64,000 bases of DNA from Chryseobacterium sp. ERMR1:04 (GCF_001297705.1 NZ_LIRF01000008.1:992001-1056000), one strand, 5' to 3'; positions 16,698-26,438 are shown, counted from the first letter of the stretch. Translations and numbers: made by a program. The notes: generated from the letters alone by a model not told the origin.

Positions 16698-17459
16698 ATG
16701 AGATTTAAAAGTGCTTTTTTGTTGTTTATTTTTATTTTTTTACTGGTTTCTTGTAGTAAAATTAAAACAAGGGTGGAAGTAAGCTACAATCCTTCTACGC
16801 AAAAGGGAACATTGCTGGTTGATGATGAATTTCCTTTTAAACTTTCAGCAGACTCAACGAGTGTTTCGATATTACTAGATCCTGGAAATCATAAATTCAA
16901 ACTTAATAATGGCAAAGAATTTATCCAAAATATTCCGCAGAAAGGAGGACTTTTGAATCTTAATGATGAGAATTTTGTTACTCTTATTCAGCCTTATGGA
17001 TCCGGAGGAGATGAGAATTCAATATTTGGGAATAACAAAGACATCAGTATGAATGAACATTTTGTAATCATCGACAGTATGATTTATTTTTATAAAAAAG
17101 ATACACTTCAGGATATATCCGATGCTCATATCAAGAAAGTATTGGAAATAAATAATAAGAGTAGGGTACAAAATAGTTTTATGGAATATTATGAAAAGAA
17201 AAAGTTCATTCCAAAAGATTGGGATTTTGGTTTAAATGAAGATTTTCCGGAAACAATTAAAGAAAGATCGAGCAGTTCAGGTTCTATGAGGATTAGTCTT
17301 ACCTATAAAAGTAAAATAATTCAAGCGCCATTATTTAAATTATACGCAATGATGACGCCTCAATATTTTGTAGTAAGAAATCTGAAAGATATTGAAGAAA
17401 ATAAACTGGATAAAAATGATGATGATAAAAAGGTGAAGGAGCAAATGAAATTCGATTAA
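16698..17459 (+). CDS. Putative lipoprotein, unknown function
   Basis: Protein of 253 aa with a lipoprotein signal: hydrophobic residues 6-17, then LLVSC with Cys19 as the likely lipidated residue. The mature part starts with a beta-rich ~70 residues (VEVSYNPSTQKGTLLVDDEF) and ends in a charged tail (KLDKNDDDKKVKEQMKFD). It is divergent from the 334-aa membrane protein, and the two may share a function, but nothing in the sequence shows what it is. A hairpin terminator follows directly. Confidence 0.6.
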   Translation: MRFKSAFLLFIFIFLLVSCSKIKTRVEVSYNPSTQKGTLLVDDEFPFKLSADSTSVSILLDPGNHKFKLNNGKEFIQNIPQKGGLLNLNDENFVTLIQPYGSGGDENSIFGNNKDISMNEHFVIIDSMIYFYKKDTLQDISDAHIKKVLEINNKSRVQNSFMEYYEKKKFIPKDWDFGLNEDFPETIKERSSSSGSMRISLTYKSKIIQAPLFKLYAMMTPQYFVVRNLKDIEENKLDKNDDDKKVKEQMKFD

Positions 17460-17465
17460 AAATAA

Positions 17466-17496
17466 AAAACATGGAAATAAAATTTTCCATGTTTTG
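17466..17496 (+). terminator. Terminator of the lipoprotein gene
   Basis: Inverted repeat AAAACATGGAA ... TTCCATGTTTT with an A/T-rich loop, 6 bases after the stop and followed by TGTTG. Strong stem, weak T-run. Confidence 0.65.
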
Positions 17497-17716
17497 TTGT
17501 CTAATAGGACTTTGTTTTTTTACAGAGCAGGTATTCATTTTACAACAATATTCAGGATTGTTGTACCAATGGAAGATTTTAATAAATAGGTTATCATTTA
17601 GCAGGAGATGTTTATTAGTTACCATTTATTCCGACAACGTTTTATCAGAGAAGAGAGATAATTAAAATTCATCATAGACAATTTACCCTCCTCTTTGTCA
17701 TTTGAAAACAATAGTC

Positions 17717-17724
17717 TACTTTTG
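17717..17724 (+). promoter_or_regulatory. Promoter of the SAM-riboswitch transcript
   Basis: TACTTTTG (TAnnTTTG) with a TTTG -33 box at 17694-17697, spacing 19. It directly precedes the riboswitch, so transcription should start at about 17730. Confidence 0.7.
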
Positions 17725-17730
17725 CAATAG

Positions 17731-17836
17731 ATTTATCGAGAAAGGTGGAGGGATTTGGCCCTGTGAAACCTTAGCAACCGACACAATTCCAGTGTGTAAA
17801 GGTGCTAATTCCAACCCAATTGGGGGAAGATAAGTG
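17731..17836 (+). promoter_or_regulatory. SAM-I riboswitch (S-box)
   Basis: The conserved core is plain: the 5' P1 strand TTATC, then AGGTGGAGGGA-TTGGCCCTG, then TGAAACCTTAGCAACCG. Next come a P3 hairpin pairing ACAC with GTGT, AGGTGCTAATTCC, and the closing P1 strand GATAAG. These are the hallmark segments of the S-adenosylmethionine-binding SAM-I class. It has its own promoter just upstream and lies 110 bases before the TonB-dependent receptor ATG. No classic terminator follows, so control may act on translation initiation. It implies that the receptor is turned down when SAM, and so methionine, is plentiful. Confidence 0.93.
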
Positions 17837-17945
17837 AAGCAATATTCTAAATATTCATTCCATTTCTTGACAATCTTTGTTGATGTTTGCAGATGTTACT
17901 GTGAGCATATTATTTATTTTAAAATTTGAAAGAAATACCCGCGAA

Positions 17946-20387
17946 ATGAAAAAGCTCAGCATAAGCGTACTCCTTTTAAGTGTAGGATTATTATCTGCAC
18001 AGGAATTGGAAAAGGAAAAACAAATCGAAGACGTCATTATTGTAGGTAATCGTAATGCGAAAAGAACAAAACTGGAAACTCCGGTTCCGGTGGATGTTAT
18101 TAATATTGAAAAATTACAAAAATCTGCCCCGCAAACATCGGTTCAGGATCTTTTAAACTATGTAATTCCTTCTTTTAATGCAGTGAGACAATCGGCTTCT
18201 GACGGTACAGAACATATTGATCCGATGACATTGAGAGGAATGGGTCCCGACCAGGTGTTGGTTTTAGTGAATGGAAAAAGAAGACATACAACCTCTTTAG
18301 TTAATTATCAAAATACAGTCGGAAACGGTTCTGTTGGGACAGATTTAAGCACCATTCCCGTGATTGCGATCGATAGGATAGAAGTGTTAAGAGACGGAGC
18401 AGCAGCACAATATGGCTCCGATGCCATTGCAGGCGTTATTAATATTATTCTTAAAAAAGATATCGGCGCTTCTGCAAGTTTAAATTACGGATTATCAGGA
18501 AGAAATGACGGGGAAACCTATCAGGGAGCCGTTAATTACGGAACTTCTTTAGGAAAGGAGAAAAGTTATATGAATTTATCATTACAGCTAAGTCAAAGAG
18601 GAAAAACAACAAGAGCTCAAAATCACAATTTAGATATTTTTGGAGATAACTTTGCATATGATTTTGCCAATGATCCTGATGCTGCAAGAGCTTTAGATGA
18701 TGCTGAGATTAGTAAAAGAGGCTTAACCAGAGATGATTTCAATTTCCAGATTGGTGATGCTCAGATAAAGCAGGCTCAAATGTTTTTCAATGCAGAATAT
18801 CCTTTCAATGATCATTTTAAGCTGTATAGTTTTGGAGGCTTCAGTTTAAAAGAAGGTGAAGGTTTCGGGTTTAGAAGGCTTCCAAGTGAAAAAGCTAATA
18901 TTGTTTCTTCAATTTATCCAAATGGTTTTCAGGCTAATCTGAAATCTCAGGTCTACGATCTTTCTTACGCTGTTGGAACAAAATACAATGTAAACGACTG
19001 GTTTTTTGATTTGAGTAATACTTTCGGAAGCAATACATTCAATTATAATGTTAATAATACCAATAATGCTTCCCTAGGGGTAAAATCGCCCACGAGTTTT
19101 TATGCAGGAGCGCACAGCTTTCTTCAAAATACCATTAATCTTGATGTTTCTAAGAACTTAAATAATTTCAATGTTGCCTTCGGAGGAGAATTTAGATTTG
19201 AAGAATATCAAATCAAAGCTGGTGACGAAGCATCTTATGCGACCTATGATATTAATGGAAATATTGCAACTCCAGGATCTACAGTGGTTGGAAATGGCGG
19301 ATCACAGTCTTTTATGGGTTTTTCTCCTGATAATGCGTTGAAAAAATCAAGACATTCTACGGCTGTTTATGCAGATGTTTCTTATGATTTAGCTAAGAAA
19401 TTAAATATCGATGCCGCTGCAAGATTTGAAAATTATTCTGACTTTGGAAATACATTGAATGGGAAATTAGCCATTCGATATGAATTCATAAAAGATTATG
19501 CCATTCGAGGAGCGGTAGGAACAGGCTTTAGAGCACCTTCTTTGCAACAGCAATATTTTAACAACTCGTATGCAGATATTTCTACTTCGGGGATGAAAAT
19601 CGTTAGAAAAGGAATATTTACCACAGACAGTAAAGCTGCTGAGGTTTTGGGGTTTGATAAATTAAAGCAGGAAACTTCTGTCAACGCCAGTCTTGGATTT
19701 ACTTTAAAACCAGCTAAAGGACTTTTCGTTACGCTGGACGGATATTGGATCGGGGTGAAAGACAGAATTGTTATCACCAGCAATATTACAGATAAAAGAT
19801 TGTCTGATCCCGAATTGGTGGGCGAAAATAACGTTGCAGAAAGCGGCAGATTCTTTGCCAATGCCATTGATACAGAAACAAAAGGGGTGGATCTGGTTGT
19901 TTCATACGACTGGAAATTAGCAGGTGGAAATTTAAATATCAATTTAGCAGGAAACTACACGGAAACAAAGATCACGGGCTTCCATTTTCCTCAAAATTTG
20001 GATACTCCTCAGTCAGAATTTTTCGGACCGGATCAAATCAATATTATTGAAACGCTTTCTCCTAAGGCAAAAGCGACGTTAGGACTTAATTATAGTATTA
20101 ATAAATTCAATTTCTTAGTGCGAAATACGTATTTTGGTAAGGTTATCAGAGATGGGTATCCTTTTGGAGGGGTTCAGGAATTTTCTCCTAAAATTGTTAC
20201 GGACGTAAGCGTTGGGTACGATATCACTAAAAATGTAAACCTTACGATTGGAGCCAACAATTTATTGGATGTTTTCCCTGATTTGCAGATCTATGAAAAT
20301 TCTTATTACGGAGTTTTCAAATATGCGCCGGTTCAGATGGGAACATTGGGAAGTTATTTCTTCGGGAGAGTTAACTTTAATTTTTAA
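17946..20387 (+). CDS. TonB-dependent receptor under SAM-riboswitch control
   Basis: Outer-membrane active transporter of 813 aa. It has a signal peptide (MKKLSISVLLLSVGLLSAQ). The plug domain spans about residues 30-160, with SVQDLLNYVIPSF, LRGMGPDQVLVLVNGKRR and the well-conserved IDRIEVLRDGAAAQYGSDAIAGVINI. A 22-strand-type barrel ends in a terminal Phe (FFGRVNFNF). I chose the ATG at 17946 because it opens a proper signal peptide; the frame extends upstream to 17877 in sequence that is not signal-like. The SAM-I riboswitch upstream suggests import of methionine, a methionine precursor or a related sulfur or cobalamin nutrient. The substrate is inference. Confidence 0.92.
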   Translation: MKKLSISVLLLSVGLLSAQELEKEKQIEDVIIVGNRNAKRTKLETPVPVDVINIEKLQKSAPQTSVQDLLNYVIPSFNAVRQSASDGTEHIDPMTLRGMGPDQVLVLVNGKRRHTTSLVNYQNTVGNGSVGTDLSTIPVIAIDRIEVLRDGAAAQYGSDAIAGVINIILKKDIGASASLNYGLSGRNDGETYQGAVNYGTSLGKEKSYMNLSLQLSQRGKTTRAQNHNLDIFGDNFAYDFANDPDAARALDDAEISKRGLTRDDFNFQIGDAQIKQAQMFFNAEYPFNDHFKLYSFGGFSLKEGEGFGFRRLPSEKANIVSSIYPNGFQANLKSQVYDLSYAVGTKYNVNDWFFDLSNTFGSNTFNYNVNNTNNASLGVKSPTSFYAGAHSFLQNTINLDVSKNLNNFNVAFGGEFRFEEYQIKAGDEASYATYDINGNIATPGSTVVGNGGSQSFMGFSPDNALKKSRHSTAVYADVSYDLAKKLNIDAAARFENYSDFGNTLNGKLAIRYEFIKDYAIRGAVGTGFRAPSLQQQYFNNSYADISTSGMKIVRKGIFTTDSKAAEVLGFDKLKQETSVNASLGFTLKPAKGLFVTLDGYWIGVKDRIVITSNITDKRLSDPELVGENNVAESGRFFANAIDTETKGVDLVVSYDWKLAGGNLNINLAGNYTETKITGFHFPQNLDTPQSEFFGPDQINIIETLSPKAKATLGLNYSINKFNFLVRNTYFGKVIRDGYPFGGVQEFSPKIVTDVSVGYDITKNVNLTIGANNLLDVFPDLQIYENSYYGVFKYAPVQMGTLGSYFFGRVNFNF

Positions 20388-20406
20388 TATTGAACTTTTT
20401 AATTTC

Positions 20407-20590
20407 ACCACAAAAGACACAAAAGATTAAAAATGTTGCTTATTTAAGTTTATAATGATCTGTAAATAAGAACACATAAGTTTTTTAAAAATCTTTGCAT
20501 ATTGAGCGGAGTCGAAATATTATTCTTTTGAGGACTTTCAGTTTGAAAATAGCTAAATTTTAAATCAAAGCTTTTGTACCTTTTGTGGTT
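20407..20590. repeat. MITE-like element, copy 2
   Basis: 184 bp between the TonB-dependent receptor and the permease. Left end ACCACAAAAGACACAAAAG; the right end on the minus strand is AACCACAAAAGGTACAAAAG. The interior shares AAGAACACATAAGTTTT and AAAAATCTTTG with copies 1 and 3. No coding capacity. Confidence 0.75.
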
Positions 20591-20638
20591 AAATTTTTAA
20601 TGAATTTTTAAGTCTAAAATCTAGCATCTATAATAAAA

Positions 20639-21931
20639 ATGAGTACGACTTCACATCAAATAGGCTGGAAAACAGCAGTTGCCATTGTGGTATCCAATAT
20701 GATTGGGACGGGAATTTTCACGACTTTGGGTTTCCAGTTGGTAGATGTTACCAATACGTACAGTATTTTTCTGCTTTGGATGATTGGTGGAGTATTGGCT
20801 TTATTTGGAGCATTCTGTTATGCGGAATTGGGCTCTCATTTTAAAGGAAATGGAGGTGATTTTATTTATCTTAAAGAAACCTATCATCCGCTTTTAGGCT
20901 ATTTGGTAAGTTGGATTTCTCTGATCATAGGGTTTTCTTCACCAGTCGCATTAGCGGCTTTGGCCATGTCACAATATCTCTCGGCTTTTGATTTTACTTT
21001 TGGAACTTGGTTTTCGATTGTCGTCATCTTTTTAGTGGCGTTGTCTTTATCATTTAGTTTAAAAGCGTCGAGCAGATTTCATAACTTTTTTACCTTTATT
21101 AAAGTAGCTTTTATCATTGTCCTGATTATTTTGGGTGTTGTCCTTTCTGAACCTCAAATTGGGAATAGCCTGAGTTTCACCGACAGTTGGAAAGACGAAA
21201 TGATGCTTCCCGCATTTGCAACCTCTTTGGTTTTCGTAACGTATTCTTATACGGGTTGGAACTCTGCATCTTATATTGCAGGAGAGATCAAAGATGTTCA
21301 AAAAAATCTTCCTAAAGCATTGATTGTAGGAACAGTATTCGTGACGGTTTGTTATATTTTGATCAATTATATTATGTTAAAGCATGCTCCGATCCACCAA
21401 TTGGAAGGAAAAGAAGATGTAATGAGAGAGGCAGCCAATAATATGCTTGGTCATTCTTTTGGAAAAATAGTAAATGTTTTTATTGCCTTACAGTTGGTTG
21501 CCACGATTAGTGGATATTTATGGGTAGGTTCGAGATTAACACAGGCTTTTGCAAAAGAAAACAGACTGTGGAAATCGTTATCGGTTAATAATAAAAAAGG
21601 AATTCCGGTTCGTGCTATTTTTGCGCATGCTGTTATCGCAACTTTGATTATTTTGACAGGAAGTTTTAAAGAAATTTTTGTGTACACCTCGTTTATACTT
21701 CAACTGTTTGCAACGTTGGCTATTTCTACGGTTTTCTTTCTTAAAAAAAGTCAGCGAAAAATATTTAAATCGAATGTATTCTATGTTTTTCCTACTGTTT
21801 TTATGTTGTTTAGCAGTTACATTTTATATTTTACGTTTGTTCATAATCCTAAAGAAAGTCTTATCGGATTAGGAATCGTAGCCTTGGGAATTGTTTTGTA
21901 TTTGATTGATAAAAAGCTTTCTAAGAATTGA
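20639..21931 (+). CDS. APC-family amino acid permease
   Basis: Inner-membrane amino-acid transporter of 430 aa with about 12 hydrophobic helices across its length. The first helix carries the substrate-site motif MIGTGIFTTLGF typical of the APC superfamily. It lies 250 bases after the SAM-riboswitch-controlled receptor, on the same strand. A shared role, with the receptor at the outer membrane and the permease at the inner membrane for a methionine-type nutrient, is possible, but a MITE-like repeat separates them and co-transcription is unproven. The substrate cannot be read from sequence. Confidence 0.9.
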   Translation: MSTTSHQIGWKTAVAIVVSNMIGTGIFTTLGFQLVDVTNTYSIFLLWMIGGVLALFGAFCYAELGSHFKGNGGDFIYLKETYHPLLGYLVSWISLIIGFSSPVALAALAMSQYLSAFDFTFGTWFSIVVIFLVALSLSFSLKASSRFHNFFTFIKVAFIIVLIILGVVLSEPQIGNSLSFTDSWKDEMMLPAFATSLVFVTYSYTGWNSASYIAGEIKDVQKNLPKALIVGTVFVTVCYILINYIMLKHAPIHQLEGKEDVMREAANNMLGHSFGKIVNVFIALQLVATISGYLWVGSRLTQAFAKENRLWKSLSVNNKKGIPVRAIFAHAVIATLIILTGSFKEIFVYTSFILQLFATLAISTVFFLKKSQRKIFKSNVFYVFPTVFMLFSSYILYFTFVHNPKESLIGLGIVALGIVLYLIDKKLSKN

Positions 21932-22531
21932 CCACAGTAAGTTTAATAGTTTAAATCGACCTAGAAAAATGGAGCGTTAAGAAATCTCGAAGAGATTCGT
22001 TGATTCCAATAAAAAAATAAAAATTATTGAGACAAAATAAAATATGTGAACGTTAAGAAAATTCTACTGTTTGAGTGCGGGACAAATACTGAAACAAAAC
22101 AACAAAAGTACATCCGCACGAATTTTAGAATTTTTAGAGAACATAATTTATTTTTAGCGGAAGTTTCCAGTCTTGAATTTTTCGTTCTTTTGTTTCAAGA
22201 CAAAAGGACTACAATATTGAATTGTTTAGATTCTTCCAGAAATCGAAGATTCGACGAAGTCAATGACAAAGATGCTGTTGAATAATGTGAGTTTTTCTGA
22301 TTGTAACGTTTTTGCAAACAAAAAAGTAAACGGTCAATAGAGTTTTGCTTCGGTTGCTTTAAAATAGATCTTCATTAGATTCACATGACAAAAAGGATAA
22401 CTTATTTTACAACCAAACCAAGATAATATTAATTACAAGACAAAATTATATATCAAATAGTTAGAGTTTATGTAAAGACTATTGAGTATTGAATTAATAA
22501 TCCTTATCTTTGCCCCCACAAAATTTCTACA
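21932..22531. other. 600-bp intergenic region without a convincing gene
   Basis: AT-rich. It holds a small hairpin (AATCTCGAAGAGATT near 21990), stretches with no codon bias in any frame, and a segment at about 22135-22215 that looks like an intergenic repeat type common in this bacterial group (from memory; single copy here). The prfA promoter lies at its right end. I see no RNA gene that I can name. Confidence 0.5.
22505..22512 (+). promoter_or_regulatory. Promoter of prfA: TATCTTTG
   Basis: TAnnTTTG match 19 bases before the prfA ATG, with a TTG at 22482-22484 as a possible -33 element (20-base spacing). Confidence 0.65.
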
Positions 22532-23617
22532 ATGTCTAAGTCGTTAATTCCAAAATTAGAAGCTATAAAACAAAGATATAATGAGGTGGCAGACCTTATT
22601 ATACAGCCTGATATCATTTCAGATCAAAAAAAATATTCTTCATTAAATAAAGAATACAGTGATTTGGGCAAAATTGTAAAAGTTTACGATCAGTACAAAG
22701 GTGCTTTAGATAATATTGCAGAATCTGAAGAAATCATCGCTGATGGTTCAGACAGAGACTTGGTTGATATGGCTAAAGAAGAAAAAGTAGAAGCTCAAGG
22801 CAAACTTCCAGGTTTGGAAGAAGAATTGAAAGTACTTTTGATTCCTAAAGATCCAACTGACGATAAAAACGTAATCGTAGAACTTCGTGCCGGAACTGGT
22901 GGAGATGAAGCTGCCATTTTCGTGGAAGATGTGTACAGAGCGTATGCAATGTATTTCAAAACCAAAGGATGGAAGCATGAAATCACAGATTCTAGTGAAG
23001 CATCTAAAGGATATAAAGAATTAATTATTAAAATTGAAGGAGACGGCGTTTACGGAATCATGAAATTTGAGTCTGGTGTTCACCGTGTACAACGTGTTCC
23101 TGAAACGGAATCTCAAGGTAGAGTGCATACTTCTGCAATTACCGTGGCTGTTTTACCGGAAGCTGAGGAAATTGATTTTGAATTGAATCCTGCGGATATC
23201 GAAATGCAGACTTCACGTTCAGGTGGAGCGGGTGGACAAAACGTAAACAAGGTTGAAACCAAAGTACAGCTAACACACAAACCTTCAGGAATGGTGGTTG
23301 TTTGTCAGCAGGCACGTTCTCAGTTGGCCAACAGAGAATTGGCGATGGAAATGCTTCGTACCAAATTATATGATATCGAAGTACAGAAATCTGTAGGAGA
23401 TATTGCTGCACAACGTAAATCTATGGTTTCTACAGGTGACCGTTCTGCGAAAATTAAAACTTATAACTATCCTCAGGGAAGAGTTACAGATCATAGAATC
23501 AACAAATCGATGTATAATCTTGACGCTTACATGAATGGAGATATCTCTGAGATGATTGATGCCGTAATCATGGCTGAAAATGCAGAGAAGATGAAAGGAG
23601 AGGAAGATAATTACTAA
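22532..23617 (+). CDS. prfA: Peptide chain release factor 1
   Basis: RF1 of 361 aa, which recognises UAA/UAG and triggers peptide release on the ribosome. The catalytic GGQ is in SRSGGAGGQNVNKVETK. The codon-recognition tripeptide position reads PET in RVPETESQGRVHTSA, the RF1-type block (PxT), and not the SPF type of RF2. The C-terminal block TYNYPQGRVTDHRI is also typical. Length is normal. It has its own promoter and a strong terminator. A second, shorter GGQ protein in this window (PrfH at 45019) is a different family. Confidence 0.97.
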   Translation: MSKSLIPKLEAIKQRYNEVADLIIQPDIISDQKKYSSLNKEYSDLGKIVKVYDQYKGALDNIAESEEIIADGSDRDLVDMAKEEKVEAQGKLPGLEEELKVLLIPKDPTDDKNVIVELRAGTGGDEAAIFVEDVYRAYAMYFKTKGWKHEITDSSEASKGYKELIIKIEGDGVYGIMKFESGVHRVQRVPETESQGRVHTSAITVAVLPEAEEIDFELNPADIEMQTSRSGGAGGQNVNKVETKVQLTHKPSGMVVVCQQARSQLANRELAMEMLRTKLYDIEVQKSVGDIAAQRKSMVSTGDRSAKIKTYNYPQGRVTDHRINKSMYNLDAYMNGDISEMIDAVIMAENAEKMKGEEDNY

Positions 23618-23636
23618 GAAATATAAAAAGATATTC

Positions 23637-23668
23637 AAAACCTCTGATTTTTTCAGAGGTTTTTTGTT
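23637..23668 (+). terminator. Terminator of prfA
   Basis: Perfect stem AAAACCTCTGA with TCAGAGGTTTT and an oligo-T tail, 20 bases after the stop. Confidence 0.85.
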
Positions 23669-23709
23669 TTCAAATCATTAATTTACACCCTCCAAAAACG
23701 AAATAAGTT

Positions 23710-24381
23710 ATGAAAAATTATAAGATCATTTTATTTTTAATGTTGGCCTTGTTTGCCCAAAATTTTAATGCCCAAGAAGTTAAAAAACCAAGTGATGTTT
23801 TTGGATTTTACTTTGATACTTTCGTGAAGTATGACGATGCAGCTCTTGCAAAGCTTAATGAGTATTTGAAGCCGACCGTAGAGGGGAAGAATGCGTATGA
23901 AATTAATCTAAAAGAAACGGCAGACGAAACTTTGAAAGCAGGAGTTGACAGTTTTTTATCTACTTTTCATAAGAATACAGCCAATGATTGCAGAAAAGAA
24001 GCTGAAGATTATTTCAAGATTATGACGGATAATTTCAAAAACGGAAAGGTATCGATAACGAATGTGAAAATGATTGAAAATGAATATGTAAAAGATCAAA
24101 AAATAGCTTTGATCAACTATTCTGTTAGTTTTAAAGTGCCTTCTAAGTTATCTGATATGCCGATTACAAATCCGAAAAAAGTAAAGTCTGAGGATTTGAA
24201 AAAGTATTTAATTCAGATTACGGAAGAGTTTAAAAATGCAGATAAAACGGTAACAACAGATCAGGAATTTAGTTTATATCAATTATCAGAAGGTGGAAAA
24301 GTTTACTATTGGAACGGCAGCCCCGATGATATTGTTTCTAAATTAACTGATTTCTATTTTGAGAGTTTTGAACCAAAATAA
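23710..24381 (+). CDS. Secreted protein of unknown function
   Basis: Protein of 223 aa with a Sec signal peptide (residues 1-21, ending FNAQ). The mature part is mixed alpha/beta, rich in Lys/Asp/Glu and Tyr/Phe, with one Cys and no lipobox. The pattern (a helical start, then strands such as VSITNVKMIENEYVKDQKIALINYSVSF and KVYYWNGSPDDI) suggests a small cystatin/NTF2-like fold, but this is a guess. It stands alone between two terminators. I do not recognise a family. Confidence 0.55.
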   Translation: MKNYKIILFLMLALFAQNFNAQEVKKPSDVFGFYFDTFVKYDDAALAKLNEYLKPTVEGKNAYEINLKETADETLKAGVDSFLSTFHKNTANDCRKEAEDYFKIMTDNFKNGKVSITNVKMIENEYVKDQKIALINYSVSFKVPSKLSDMPITNPKKVKSEDLKKYLIQITEEFKNADKTVTTDQEFSLYQLSEGGKVYYWNGSPDDIVSKLTDFYFESFEPK

Positions 24382-24428
24382 TATTTCTTACAATACTTAG
24401 AATTTAATATTTAAGTATTGCGTCTCAT

Positions 24429-24468
24429 AAAAAAAGCAGTGTTCTCTTTACGAAACACTGCTTTTTAA
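24429..24468. terminator. Bidirectional terminator
   Basis: Stem AAAAAGCAGTGTT ... AACACTGCTTTTT between convergent genes, with T/A runs on both strands. It lies 47 bases after the plus-strand stop. Confidence 0.85.
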
Positions 24469-24489
24469 TTCTTAATTAGAATTTGTATT

Positions 24490-26367
24490 TTACTTTTTAA
24501 TAAATTTCTCCGTCACGGTAGAAGATTTAGTTTTAAGTTTGATATAGTAGATTCCTGTTTGAAGGGATGATACTCCCAATTGTTCTTGTGTAGTACTAAA
24601 GCTTCCTTGTTTTACCAATTGTCCTGTAGATCCGTAAAGCTCATAAGACACTAAAGGTTCTTTACTTTTTATATTGAGAATATCCTGTACAGGATTTGGA
24701 TATATTTGTATTCCCGCCTGAGCGGCCGTTTCTTCTACAGAAAGTGCGTTACATGTTGATTTGGAGTACTTTGTAAAGAAATTTTGAGATTTGCCTCCCG
24801 CTACGTTGACTGCCATTGTATTGACATTGTCATTCGGATCAGTAAATAATTGCTGATGAAAAAAGCCTCCTAATATATAGTTCCCATCTTTATCTACCGT
24901 AATTGCTGTAAACTCATCTACCATTCCATAATTACTAAGGATATTTCCCAATCCCAGTATGGAGCCTGTATCCTTGTTAAAACGAACTAATATTGGGTCT
25001 GCGCGGTCTCCGCTAGGACGTGTCATGGTATAACTACCCCAAGTACTTCCCCAGCTTCCATGGGCAAATGCTATTTCATTTCCATTAAGAGCAATTGTTC
25101 CTTTCATAAAACGGTAGCCTTCATTAGTCAAATTGGGAATTCCGTCAGGAATTTTAGCCCATTGCACCACGCCATCAGAGTTAAGCTTCATAACAAAAGG
25201 TTTTTGCCCTCCATAGGCAGGTATAGGGAACGTGTAATTTCCAAAAGTTGCAGCATCTGTTGTTGAAACATAGCGTCCAGAAATATAAAGACTAGAAGAA
25301 TTGGGCTCTTTTATGATAGAATGAATTTCGACATCTGGAAAATTTGGTAAGTTATTATCAAGTTCTTTTCTCCATACTTCTGCGCCGGTACTACCGTTAA
25401 ATGCCAACATATAAGCAGGCTTAGTAAAAGAAATACCATTATAAGAAAAATCTGCCAAAACACCAGAATAGTCTCCTGCCATTCTTTTACCTGCCAGATA
25501 ATATCGGTTTAAGCTTTCATCATATACTAAATTAACTTTTCCATCTTCTGCTCCAACCCTTAAATCTCCAGTAATAGGAAGTAATAAAGGGGCAGCGGGG
25601 ATCATATCCCCAGTGTTATAATCGTAGTTAAATTTAACCAAATAATATTGAAACGATGACGTATATGTAGAAGGTACGGTAATTAATCCTCCTAAATGAG
25701 TACCTGCCCTAAAGCCTAAAATTGTATGAATATTTTTTGAAGAATCCATATACATCATTTGAGAATCGACAATACGGGTTGTTATGCTGACGTCTCCCTG
25801 TAAGGATTTACTCCATGCAAGTTTTCCGTCAGCGGTATTGTATTTCAATAAATAGGCTGATTTATATCCTGGGTCAGGAGTCGTCTGATTAGTGTATGTA
25901 TATAGAGGTATTGTATGAGTGTCATCAAAATGCATAGGGACAGCATTCGGATCATTACTATCAGAACCATTATAAATGGTAGCCATTATATAAAGCCCTC
26001 CATTATTATCTACCTCAAGATTCCAAGCGTTTTCACCATCTCCAGAACCCCCTATGGTTCTCGACCATCTTACGTTTCCTTGACAGTCGGTAGAAAAAAG
26101 CAAAAGATCACGAAGGCCATAATTATTTACTGCTACAGCATCTAAGTTCTGATTTTGTGCCCATACAGTTGCTAGATAATAAGTATTATTGTTGCTATCA
26201 ACTACAATATCCCGTATAGATTCATCATTTAAATAATTAAATCCTGGATCGACAGAGCCTGTTTGGCCACCAGCTTGTTTAGCCCATTGCCATTGGTAAT
26301 TTTGGCTAAAAGATAATACGGGTATTATCAAAAATAATGTCCACAGTTTGTTTTTAAATTGTATCAT
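24490..26367 (-). CDS. Secreted T9SS protein, beta-propeller-like
   Basis: Protein of 625 aa. The signal peptide is at residues 1-21 (PVLSFSQ). A large region of recurring units follows, with Trp and Gly-rich strands (GNVRWSRTIGGSGDGENAW, DGKLAWSKSL, GAEVWRKEL, DGVVQWAKI), reading as a SBBP/propeller-type fold. The C-terminus is a type A T9SS sorting domain (IQIYPNPVQDILNI ... GIYYIKLKTKSSTVTEKFIKK). It lies 71 bases after the stop of the 1628-aa T9SS gene, but a hairpin terminator stands between them, so the two may be separate transcripts. Surface or released; substrate unknown. Confidence 0.85.
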   Translation of the reverse strand: MIQFKNKLWTLFLIIPVLSFSQNYQWQWAKQAGGQTGSVDPGFNYLNDESIRDIVVDSNNNTYYLATVWAQNQNLDAVAVNNYGLRDLLLFSTDCQGNVRWSRTIGGSGDGENAWNLEVDNNGGLYIMATIYNGSDSNDPNAVPMHFDDTHTIPLYTYTNQTTPDPGYKSAYLLKYNTADGKLAWSKSLQGDVSITTRIVDSQMMYMDSSKNIHTILGFRAGTHLGGLITVPSTYTSSFQYYLVKFNYDYNTGDMIPAAPLLLPITGDLRVGAEDGKVNLVYDESLNRYYLAGKRMAGDYSGVLADFSYNGISFTKPAYMLAFNGSTGAEVWRKELDNNLPNFPDVEIHSIIKEPNSSSLYISGRYVSTTDAATFGNYTFPIPAYGGQKPFVMKLNSDGVVQWAKIPDGIPNLTNEGYRFMKGTIALNGNEIAFAHGSWGSTWGSYTMTRPSGDRADPILVRFNKDTGSILGLGNILSNYGMVDEFTAITVDKDGNYILGGFFHQQLFTDPNDNVNTMAVNVAGGKSQNFFTKYSKSTCNALSVEETAAQAGIQIYPNPVQDILNIKSKEPLVSYELYGSTGQLVKQGSFSTTQEQLGVSSLQTGIYYIKLKTKSSTVTEKFIKK

Positions 26368-26403
26368 AAAATTTTATTTAATTATTACATACTATAAAAA
26401 AAC

Positions 26404-26431
26404 AATGTTCTCCGAAGAGAACATTGCATTA
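26404..26431 (-). terminator. Terminator of the 1628-aa gene
   Basis: Perfect 9-bp stem (AATGTTCTC with GAGAACATT) and a 4-base loop. On the minus strand it is followed by GTTTTTTTATAG, a good T-run. Confidence 0.75.
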
Positions 26432-26438
26432 TATATGA

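Noticed and set aside
17471..17665. 64-codon plus-strand frame after the lipoprotein gene
   Set aside because: It begins inside the terminator hairpin and has no start signal or conserved feature.
22046..22285. 79-codon plus-strand frame in the gap before prfA
   Set aside because: No ribosome-binding site, no codon bias, no recognisable domain, and the sequence looks like a degenerate intergenic repeat. Not called as a gene.
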